Shown: in pieces, positions 18,518 through 26,010 of the stretch
Position numbering within the stretch: the stretch's first letter is position 1
Layout: the number at the start of each line of letters is the position of its first letter
Assembly (NCBI RefSeq): GCF_000003605.2
Contig: NW_003116455.1
Span: 815,250-841,259, forward strand
Source: Saccoglossus kowalevskii
Taxonomy: Eukaryota > Hemichordata > Enteropneusta > Harrimaniidae
Direction: 5' to 3'
DNA: 26,010 nt
The notes under the pieces: model-generated
Told to the model about the DNA's origin: nothing
Database searches by the model: none
What the model saw: only the letters and a program-made list of their open reading frames with translations
Position numbers and translations under genes: made by a program

Positions 18518-19240
18518 ACCACCCCACAGGACCATTAGTGTACATACAGCATCCAGTATTATAAAAAGCTGAATTGAATTTTACTGCTGCCAATAGGCCA
18601 TTTTTTGCTCACTGTAAGACCCTGTGTGATATAAAATGTAAAAACAGGACACACAAAGGTCATAGTGGCGACAAAACTTCCCATGGGATTCAACAAATGT
18701 GAAAGTATTTTAGGGATATATTTTTACACACTTAATGTGTGATATGCGTTTGATGATGATCAATTTTGATGAAGTAAGGATATCTCAACACCATAGATTA
18801 GCGTTTTGACATTGAACTATAAAAAAAAATCGAGTTCAAGGTAGAGTCATTTGATTTTTGCGACGGCCCTTCAGTTTGTGCCTTGCTCACATTACGCGAG
18901 ATCTTGTAGTGAATGGGAAATCAGCTATTGTGTTCATTATGGTAGTGATTCAGCAAATTCTAAATTAACTTTACAACATCTGTTTGTTTTCACACACGTG
19001 TCCAAAGAGTTGTATATTCAATTTCACAGTAATATAGAGTTTCTCAGTAGAACCTTGTAGCATGCATCAAGTGTATATGACCTTTAAGAATGAATCTTAA
19101 TGACCACAAAGTCAACACTGTCTAAAACAGTAATAATTAAAATTATATTCCAATATTGTGTTAATGTTTTTACGTGGTATAATTCACATTGAATATAACA
19201 TGACACAAGGCGTTACAAAATAAATTAAATTATTTTCTCA
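18518..19240 (+). other. Main gene 3' UTR (probable extent)
   Basis: Non-coding sequence after the stop. The first canonical AATAAA is at 19219-19224, and others follow at 19388 and 19526. Short open frames in this stretch have no support. The end point is inferred from the signal only. Confidence 0.5.
19219..19224 (+). terminator. Candidate poly(A) signal of main gene
   Basis: The first canonical AATAAA after the stop, 702 bases downstream. Non-canonical signals closer to the stop are possible. Confidence 0.4.
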
Positions 19241-19289
19241 AACAATATTTGTCATGCTGCAAAAAAATATCAAGCTCAAGCTCAAACTC

Positions 19290-19290
19290 G

Positions 19291-19350
<60 letters not shown>

Positions 19351-19370
19351 TGTGTGTGTGTATATATATC
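19290..19370. repeat. (TGCG)n-(TG)n-(TA)n compound microsatellite
   Basis: About 15 TGCG units, then TG and TA dinucleotides. It is a CpG-bearing alternating purine-pyrimidine tract of the kind that can adopt Z-DNA. Confidence 0.95.
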
Positions 19371-20392
19371 TAATCAAACTTGATTCCAATAAAACCGTGT
19401 CTTTGTGTTCAACAGTTTCGACTAGAATACTTTCAAAGCCAAGAGTTTTTTTAAATCTTAAACTGTTTTATTGTTTTTCTTTGGGGGTTGAGGAACACAT
19501 TCCCCCTGGGCCTAATTACTATGTGAATAAACAACAATTTTATTTTACTTAAATAAAATGGAAATAATATGAATAAACATATAGCTCAAACAAAATAAAA
19601 CTATTCTGACCTTGTGTATTTTATTGTATATCATAGCCAGAAAATGATGTTCTTGAAAAACTGTATATATTGCTAACAATTTTATAACTGCATTATTTAA
19701 TATTCATAGTTTCATCAGTGACATGCTTCTGCCCTTTTGTTGGCATGGAAATTCATTGTCACAACTTATAAAAGTATCAGAGAATGAATGTGTCTCGTGA
19801 GGAAAGTAGAATCTGTGCATGTAAGAAATATCCATGTCTGGTCGTCTGGTTTCAATGACATATCCCCAGTAGTTAATTTGCACATCGTGCTGCCCGGTTA
19901 TTTTATATAATGTATATATAGAACATCAAACTGTATTGCATATCAAAAATGATTTTTGGTATAAGTATGGTTGTAGATTTTGTACTTGGGTATAAATATG
20001 GTCAATTTTGAGGACAGATACAGAACAGTATGTGTCTTGTGCATGGCAGAGATTCCTTCTCGTGACCTTCATCAAAATATGCATTTATAGTGGGACACTG
20101 TCGTCGACGGACAATCACCTGACCAACAGCTCGACCTGTCGTTTTCGAGGACAGCGTAGCTAAAAATTGTAGTACAGCAACTTATCTATGCATGATTAGG
20201 CAAGAAAAATACTAGTATACTGCCAATAAGTAGTGTCAAGTGTTTTGAGAAAGGTGAACACGTCCTGCACTTGAATATGGTACACACCTTTTGTCAATCT
20301 GAGTTTTACTACATAGTTTGTAATAGTAGGTTATGGTGTACAACTGAAGTTAGAAAAGTATTTGGGCAAATAGTGTACAGCCCAAGCATAAC
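19371..20392. other. Intergenic stretch
   Basis: AT-rich with no recognised gene. A short imperfect palindrome-rich segment ('cgtcgacggac', 'agctcgacctgtcg') lies near 20100-20150. Confidence 0.4.
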
Positions 20393-20450
20393 TTAAAGGG
20401 GGAGGGTCGTCCCCTGCGCACGTGCGGGAATTGAGTCCCAAGCGACGATA
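20393..20450 (+). mobile_element. One end of a TTAAAGGG element
   Basis: TTAAAGGGGGAGGGTCGTC and 'tgcgcacgtgcgggaatt' resemble the left end of the element at 20827 (TTAAAGGGCGGTGGTCGTCG..GCGCGTGCTCGAATT). No matching inverted right end was found, so it is a fragment or a diverged copy. Confidence 0.4.
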
Positions 20451-20826
20451 ACGGCACTCTAAAAATGCAAAGGCTCATGGGTAGACGCTTGTTTTTAAAC
20501 AATGACAGGCTATGGCCAACTGACGCATTCGCTGATGCCGACGTAAAGTAGAGCTTGTTATTTATTTCGAAAATGTACATTGTCGGTTTCGCAACTCCCG
20601 GTCATCGATTACATCCACTCGGCCGCAATTATCGTTAAGATTACCATAACAATATATACTTTCAAATTTGCCAACTTATTTATGTGTAAAAAATTAAAAG
20701 TTGTATATTTTTACCAGTATTTAAGTACACTCGCGTCGGTAACGTAACCATACCACTTTCCATTCCACAAAAGAATAAGTTACCGAAGACGGACCATTGC
20801 TCTAATGCCCAACTATTTTAAATTGT

Positions 20827-20959
20827 TTAAAGGGCGGTGGTCGTCGTGCAGCGCGTGCTCGAATTTCATGTAAACGAACAATGCATTTTACACGCGTTGT
20901 ATACGTCGCTACGAGTCCCATATCGAACACGTCGCGGCGCGACGACAACCACCCTTTAA
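20827..20959. mobile_element. TTAA-bounded MITE with about 36-bp inverted ends
   Basis: It is bounded by TTAA at 20827-20830 and 20956-20959. Inside these, AGGGcGGTgGTCGTCG... is mirrored by ...CGACGACaACCaCCCT. The inverted ends extend about 36 bp with roughly five mismatches and an indel. A TTAA target duplication is typical of piggyBac and Kolobok transposons, and 133 bp makes this non-autonomous. CpG density is much higher than in its flanks. Confidence 0.7.
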
Positions 20960-21391
20960 TACTCTGGACAAAAGTGACCAACTATTCCCTGCAACATATC
21001 ACCTGAGACATGCGTATCCTGCATGCATTGCGACGTCCACTATTTACACCTTGTCACGCAACATTACAACAATTGGTCTACAAATGTGGTTGATAAAACA
21101 AAACAAAAAATACTCTTAGGTATTGTATGCTTTAAATTTGTTTATTGATAAAATAAAAACAGACATAGTGAATTTTAAATAGTCGTGTCGCATACATTAT
21201 ATGTTAATTCAAATTAAGTAGCAGTCGTTAGACTTCCATAGATGCATCAACAATGCGCGTATTCTAATCGCCACGCCCTCTAGTGACAAGTGCTTCTGTG
21301 ACGGAAAGGGTGACGCGAAGGTCAAATCGTCGATATCGTTTTGATCTTTTAGTCGTCCTTCAATGAAGATAATGTTTTAGAGCGATTTCAC
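20960..21391. other. Intergenic stretch downstream of the small minus-strand gene
   Basis: No gene was found. A 'cctctagtga' string (21277-21286) is one copy of a dispersed motif. Confidence 0.4.
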
Positions 21392-21397
21392 TTTATT
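21392..21397 (-). terminator. Candidate poly(A) signal of small minus-strand gene
   Basis: TTTATT on the plus strand, which is AATAAA on the minus strand, about 170 bases after the predicted stop (21568). Confidence 0.4.
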
Positions 21398-21457
21398 ATA
21401 AATAACGAATTATTAAATAAAACAACCAACATTTGCTTACACACATGTACGTTATTT

Positions 21458-21465
21458 TGACGTCA
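21458..21465. promoter_or_regulatory. TGACGTCA palindrome (CRE-like)
   Basis: A perfect CREB/ATF consensus site, inside the predicted 3' UTR of the minus gene. A second lies at 23807-23814 in similar context, so both may simply be parts of a dispersed repeat. Confidence 0.35.
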
Positions 21466-21567
21466 CAATTGCGGACGGAGACTTCACTGGAGGACGCGAC
21501 CATTAGGAAGAGTTTGTTATGGCCCCCGGAAGCTAAAAGAATTTGATATAACAAAGTCTTCTGTTTC

Positions 21568-21614
21568 TCAGATATGAAAGTCATCGTCTGTGAAATATTC
21601 CTTCATGTCGCTTT
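21568..21614 (-). CDS. Small minus gene, last coding exon
   Basis: 47 nt. Only the phase dictated by exon 1 avoids an early stop and gives the acidic ESDMKEYFTDDDFHI end. TACTAAT-like branch-point strings lie upstream of its acceptor (minus strand). Confidence 0.4.
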
Positions 21615-23231
21615 CTGTAAAATAACATGTAATTAGTAGTATTATTAACATTATTAGTAATATTATTTAAAGACACCATATTTTTTTTTTCTCAAAAGTG
21701 TTTGATGCAAAATATTGCATACGAGTAGATATTTTTTTTTAATTATGAACCAAACTAATTTAATTTTCCATTGCCATCCGTTATCTCTTGCGAGCGCTGT
21801 ATGTGAAAAAAACATGTACGGTTTATATATAACACCATGTTCACGAGTGAAGTAAGGTGAACTGTCATGAATTTGTTTTTGCGTATCTGTTGACCGACTT
21901 AAATAGTTGATTACGAGCGAATTGCTGTGTTATGTCTGTCATCGTGTAGGCCTATTTGAAATTTTGGACGGAACTTGGCTCAGTGATTTGGAACTAATTA
22001 CCAGATAGCCGCCGCTTTTTAGACTACTCATTCTGACAGTTGGTATCCGTAGTTATTAATGTAGTGAACGATTAATCAAAAGATATGACGTATTCAGTAC
22101 TTAGTGTGATTGGCTTTATGATTGAAGGTTACGCCCTAGAGTCTTTTTACTGCTTTGTAATTGGTTAGAGTTTTGAAAATGAATGAAGAGAGTTTGAGTT
22201 GGTCTTGGCGAATACTCCACGACAGACGCAGTCGAGAGTGCAGTCTAGGGGCGAGCCTTGAGGCAGTCCAGTCTTGGGCGAGTCTTGGTTCAGCCTTGTG
22301 AGAGTCTTGGGGACTTTTCCCCAGGGCGCTGTGTCTGGTAGAGTGCTCGATTGATCGACTAAGACGAGAGCTGAAACGTATTTCGTTGTGTGTGTCTTAT
22401 TTGACTGTAAAGTTAAAGTGACTTCCCCGATCCCGTACCTCAAGGGGACGAGATAGAGAGACGAGACGAGATTCCCCCCGACAGTGTGGAGACCCCGTGG
22501 AGAAGATTTTACCCCTGATAGAACACAGAAATCTTTGAAAACATCGATGACGAAAACACCAGGTGAACCGAAGAATGCGCATTGGCAATCGTTATGAAAA
22601 ACATGGTTGAACTATGGAAATAACGTGCTGACGTGGTAATCGCGGTTTACTTTTGTATACGTTTTTTTCTGACGATGAAGACGTTCACAACTCTTGGAAA
22701 TTAGGGCTCATCCACATTTCGGAATGTGTAATAAAATGAGTTCTCAAAACAAATAAAAGCATAGGTGTAAAAACGAGTTTATTTTGTTTATAATATGAAA
22801 TATTAAAAGTAGATATGAATATGCATAATCTCACCTAACATCAATGCCTTCAAACTACTCAGAGAAACTCTATATTGAGTATTGTCGCCTCCTACAACTG
22901 AATGCAGTTACGTAAAGTGTTATTTTCATTATACATTTGGTAGACTTGAACTTGAAATGGGGGATTGATTTCCAAAACTGGAACCGTTTTTCGTCTTTGC
23001 ATTTAATTTGGTTACCAGCTTATTCTAGGTATTGTGTTCATGGACATTTTTCTAGAAATTCGTTATAATTCAATATCATGACCAAAATAAAAAAATGATG
23101 TAAAGAGTCTTACCTGCAGCCGCTTTGGCATGGGAAAAAATATGTTCTTTTTGTAGGGTGGACTCTACATATTGCATATTGATAGACACCGTCAACACCA
23201 TACTAACACAGACCAGGTACAGGGCATGCAT
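21568..23231 (-). CDS. Candidate small secreted peptide, two coding exons
   Basis: Coding exons on the minus strand are 23231-23114 and 21614-21568. Exon 1 opens with ATG and a hydrophobic signal-like segment (MHALYLVCVSMVLTVSI), then NMQYVESTLQKEHIFSHAKAAA. Its donor is GCAG|GTAAGA. Exon 2 has acceptor 'ttattttacag' and completes the split codon as Glu, then SDMKEYFTDDDFHI and TGA. The result is 54 residues, with a mature part of about 30 and a strongly acidic end. I know no family for it. No dibasic cleavage sites or cysteine pattern are seen, so a classical neuropeptide or knottin is unlikely; a secreted or single-pass microprotein fits better. A TATA-like box lies about 95 bases upstream. 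An extra exon between the two cannot be excluded. The short length keeps confidence moderate. Confidence 0.4.
21615..23113 (-). other. Predicted intron of the small minus gene
   Basis: 1.5 kb. It contains a GC/CpG-richer block (about 22190-22600) with repeated GAGTCTTGG-like phrases (22190-22330) and ACGAG repeats (22449-22470). That block resembles the promoter/R-U5 part of an LTR, but no LTR ends or primer-binding site could be fixed. Open frames inside it are not supported. Confidence 0.4.
23114..23231 (-). CDS. Small minus gene, first coding exon (signal peptide)
   Basis: 118 nt, phase 0 to 1. The frame is open upstream to a GTG at 23264, but the first ATG is at 23231, so that start is used. 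The hydrophobic core begins about four residues in. Confidence 0.45.
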
Positions 23232-23325
23232 CCTCTTGAGTTTACGACATGCGTTGACAGGCACAGACAGATTGATCGATGGGAAATCACTAACTTGTAT
23301 CCTCTTCAGAGACGAACCGCGTACC

Positions 23326-23333
23326 GTATATAG
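23326..23333 (-). promoter_or_regulatory. Candidate TATA box for small minus gene
   Basis: CTATATAC on the minus strand, about 95 bases upstream of the ATG. This would put transcription start near 23300 and give a 5' UTR of about 70 bases. Confidence 0.35.
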
Positions 23334-24359
23334 ACAGACGAACGTCCGGTGTACGCCCCAACACTTGCGTCAATACGATACAAAAATAAACGCCAAGAAA
23401 AATAAGGAAATTGTAAAAAACGGATATAATTACAAATCTCCTGATAATCAACGTGACGTGACGATCGTACCAATTATAAGTATTGTTCACTAGTGGGTGC
23501 CATTATAACTGGCATTCAAAATTAATTGGTAAATAGTTTTAATAATTGTACATTTGCGGCCATATGTGTCAGTAATTATTTGAGATATGTCGATTTCTTC
23601 ATGCATTGTTATTATAAAATTAGACATTACCTTGAATCAAACACTGAACAATACACTATTCCTCTTTAGTTACTGTTTACATACTAGTATGCAGTTTTGA
23701 TCTCTTGTCGCCCGTCAATAAACATTCCTTTTTGAACAACATACTATATTCTACATAAATGACTACCTAACCGGTAATAGCTTTGAACGGCAATCAAACG
23801 TAATTTTGACGTCATAGAATCAACTCGTCACTGGAGGGCACACTTCACAGACACGGAGCAGTCAGGAAATTGTTTGAACTGAAAATATACCAATATTTAT
23901 TTGCAGCACATTTGACCAACAACAACAAGGCACGTATCATCAAGTATTGCATAATTTGTTTGAAATTAAAATTATATTTATTTTAATTATTTTTAGGCAA
24001 TTTTTTAAGAATAATAATTTGAAGTTTACAGTGTAGTGGAAAAAAATACACCCATTGTAGTCAAGAGAACGAATGCGAAATGCCGACCAAATGGACAAAC
24101 GACGGATTGCTGGTTTAGATCATCCGTTAACAATCACCAGTTCCTGAAGACAAACAAATAATAAAAAAAGTAATATCACAACATATGAAATACTCTGAGA
24201 TAATATATAAGAAAATGGAATTGTAGTAGTTTCAATATAAATTTAGAAGTTCTTCTCAACATCCAAAGGGCTTGCAAGTTTGACCTCATTTCATGAACTT
24301 GATTAACGTCCCATACACTTTATTATAGACTTTTTCAAGAAGTTTATTTATACTAATTG
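23334..24359. other. Upstream/intergenic stretch
   Basis: AT-rich, with no gene recognised. A CRE-like TGACGTCA (23807-23814) and a TCACTGGAGG string (23828-23837) repeat an arrangement seen at 21458-21493. Confidence 0.4.
23807..23814. promoter_or_regulatory. TGACGTCA palindrome (CRE-like), second copy
   Basis: A perfect consensus about 580 bases upstream of the small gene's ATG. It could act as a CREB/ATF site, or be part of a repeat shared with 21458. Confidence 0.35.
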
Positions 24360-26010
24360 TTTTTGTGAAAGAAATCTTTTAAAGTTGTCAGATAGTTTCG
24401 AAAAGTAATTTTAGAATACAAGGAAGTCGTCTGCAGAGTAAAAATGGATGCTTTACATATGGGAAAAGCTGGTCCAAAATGTAGTTTGAGAGGCCTGACA
24501 ATTAGTCCACAAAATTGTGAACGTTGCATTGGAACCCGGGAAGATTGTATGAACATTTTGCAAAATGGTTTGCGAAAACAAGACAGTCATCTCTAAAGTA
24601 CGAAAAGTTACTTTGACACTAATCAGTAGGTTCAAATGTAAGTTCGGAAAATTAGTCTGCAACATTTGAAAAGTTACATTGAAAGGCCCGAAAGTTCAAA
24701 ATTTTACCAGGCGGAAAAGCGGCAGAAAGATCGGAAAAGCCATCAGCAAAGTCGAAAAAAGAGATTTGTTTGAAAAGTTCTCAAAGCGAATTAAAAGGAC
24801 AGAGATTGTTGGATAAGTATATTGGAAAGATGAGAAAATCGTGGGGACAGTTATTTTGGAAGAAGGAAAAGTAATTTCGGAGGTCGGATAAAGTCGTGAA
24901 AATGCGTTGAAAAGTTGTACTAAAAGCCCTGAAAACTGATTGAGAAAACAAGAACACTGCATGGCGGGAGGTCGGAATGGAGAAATTTGCAATGTTTGCA
25001 TAGCGGTTTGGGAAGACAAGGAAATCGTTAAATTGGAAAGCGGGAAAATTGTCTATATAGTCCACAAAAAAGTTCAGATACAGGAAAGTCATTGCAAAAG
25101 TAAGAAAAATTGATAAGAAACTTGCTTGAAAGGTTCAATAAGTCATTTCCAGTATTGTAATATTTGCATTACAATATGGGAGAGTTGTTTGAAAGATTCG
25201 GAAAGTAGTTTGTGAAGTTGGAAGGCAGAAAGGATAATTAAAAGAGTTCTCAAAGTGAATTGAGATGGTGGAAAATATGTCTGAATATTTCACATATAAG
25301 TTTAGATGAAAAGGAAAGTCGTCGCAAGTCAGACAATTGGAAGGCGGGTGACTTGCTTGAAAGGTTCAATATGTCATTTGCAACATTGTAATAGTTGCAT
25401 TGAAATAAAGAAAAGTTGGTAGGCAAGGCAGAAGGCGGCTCGGGAAGCAAGTTGAAAAGTATTGTCAGTAATGTGGCCTGCAAAGTCGTGAGTTGCATTG
25501 GAAGGAAACAAAATCTGCAGGAAAAGTTAGAAAAATGGTTTGAGAAGGTAAGAATTCAGAAAAATTGTTACAAAGTTGAAAAGGCTACACATTTGCTTGG
25601 AAGGTCGGAAGGTCGGAAAGGAAAAGATTCATAAAAAGCAGTTTGAAAAGTCAAGAAACTACTTATTTGGAAAGCGCGAATGTTCAAAAAGTTAACAAAT
25701 GTTATTAAGAAAATGAGAATGTATGCATATTCATAGAAATTGTTTTGGAAGGTGGCAAAATGGTATGAAAAGTTTGCAAACTGGTTTGAGAAGTCAAGAA
25801 AGTTGACAGCAAAGTCCGTAAAGTAGCTATGAATAGAGGAAAGTCGTGAGAAAAATCCACAAAGCGCCTGGAAAGACAAAGCAGCTGTCTGCTGATCAGG
25901 CGCGAATGTTCAAAAAGTTAACAAATGTTATTAAGAAAATGAGAATGTTGTCTGCATATTTATAGAAATTATTTGAAAGGTGAAAAAATTGTATGAAAAG
26001 TTTGCAAACT
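24360..26010. repeat. Degenerate purine-rich satellite
   Basis: The plus strand is strongly purine-skewed and built of AAAGTYG/GGAAAGT-like motifs recurring roughly every 8-12 bases. Longer repeats overlay this: gcgcgaatgttcaaaaagtt at 25674 and 25900 (226 bp), cttgcttgaaaggttcaat at 25121 and 25352 (231 bp), and a ttgaaaagttnnantnaaa block at 24666 and 24907 (241 bp). Minus-strand open frames here are Phe/Ser/Leu-rich, with Phe at 3-4 residue steps, which is the translated repeat rather than a protein. It reaches the right edge of the window. Confidence 0.75.

Noticed and set aside
19298-19552. Frame with Arg-Ala-Cys-Val repeats
   Set aside because: Translation of the (TGCG)n microsatellite.
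22165-22588. Minus-strand frames in the CpG-richer block
   Set aside because: No splice sites fit them to the flanking small-gene exons, and the block has internal GAGTCTTGG-type repeats; an LTR fragment is at least as likely.
21920-22640. Solo LTR
   Set aside because: Promoter-like and R-like phrases are present, but I could not fix TG...CA ends, a target duplication or a primer-binding site.
23125-23493. 122-codon plus-strand open frame
   Set aside because: It is antisense to the candidate secreted-peptide exon, begins at a non-ATG codon and has no domain or splice support.
25568-25879. Phe-rich minus-strand open frames in the satellite
   Set aside because: The Phe spacing follows the AAAGT motif spacing, so this is translated repeat DNA.
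1-26010. CRISPR array, bacterial operon, tRNA or rRNA genes
   Set aside because: No spacer-repeat pattern, cloverleaf or rRNA core was seen, and spliced genes indicate a eukaryotic nucleus.

Overview
The window looks like nuclear DNA of an invertebrate animal. It is AT-rich, has a multi-exon gene with GT-AG introns, and is dense in microsatellites, short inverted-repeat transposons and a SINE-like insertion. An exon for cortactin (HS1/cortactin) repeats, an animal-specific module, supports this. The repeat content would fit an invertebrate deuterostome or a lophotrochozoan; the sequence alone does not let me choose.

Main gene (1982-18517, +). Seven exons join with matching splice phases into 887 codons and a stop: 1982-2093, 4786-4909, 6481-6604, 7874-8312, 15818-15899, 16265-17953 and 18423-18517. 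The 5' part lies beyond the left edge. The protein is mostly disordered, acidic and rich in Ser/Thr-Pro sites, and I do not recognise its family. Its large fourth intron (8313-15817) is packed with repeats and has a 50-base N gap at 11053-11102. It also holds one well-preserved cortactin-repeat exon (11670-11835) that does not fit the host reading frame.

Repeats. Several non-autonomous elements share one design: a self-complementary hairpin at the left end, a single copy of the hairpin stem as the right end, tetranucleotide repeats after the hairpin in most, and tandem units of about 140-325 bp inside. They occur at 5464-5967, 9149-15259 (outer, interrupted), 10529, 13400 and 14143-15176; a related array lies at 1-1063. 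Other insertions are a SINE-like element with a perfect 13-bp target duplication (7346-7714), a CAGGG-ended element with a 5-bp duplication (6859-7161), two CTGTA-ended MITEs (11980-12171, 12898-13104) and a TTAA-bounded MITE (20827-20959).

Right part. After the main gene's 3' UTR comes a (TGCG)n microsatellite and a CpG-richer stretch. A candidate small minus-strand gene follows, with a signal-peptide exon (23114-23231) and a short last exon (21568-21614), giving a 54-residue acidic-tailed secreted peptide. The last 1.65 kb (24360-26010) is a purine-skewed degenerate satellite built on AAAGTYG-like motifs, with longer repeats of about 226-241 bp.

The two genes show no sign of working together. 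The window is best read as a gene 3' half expanded by transposons, followed by a separate small secreted-peptide locus and a satellite.
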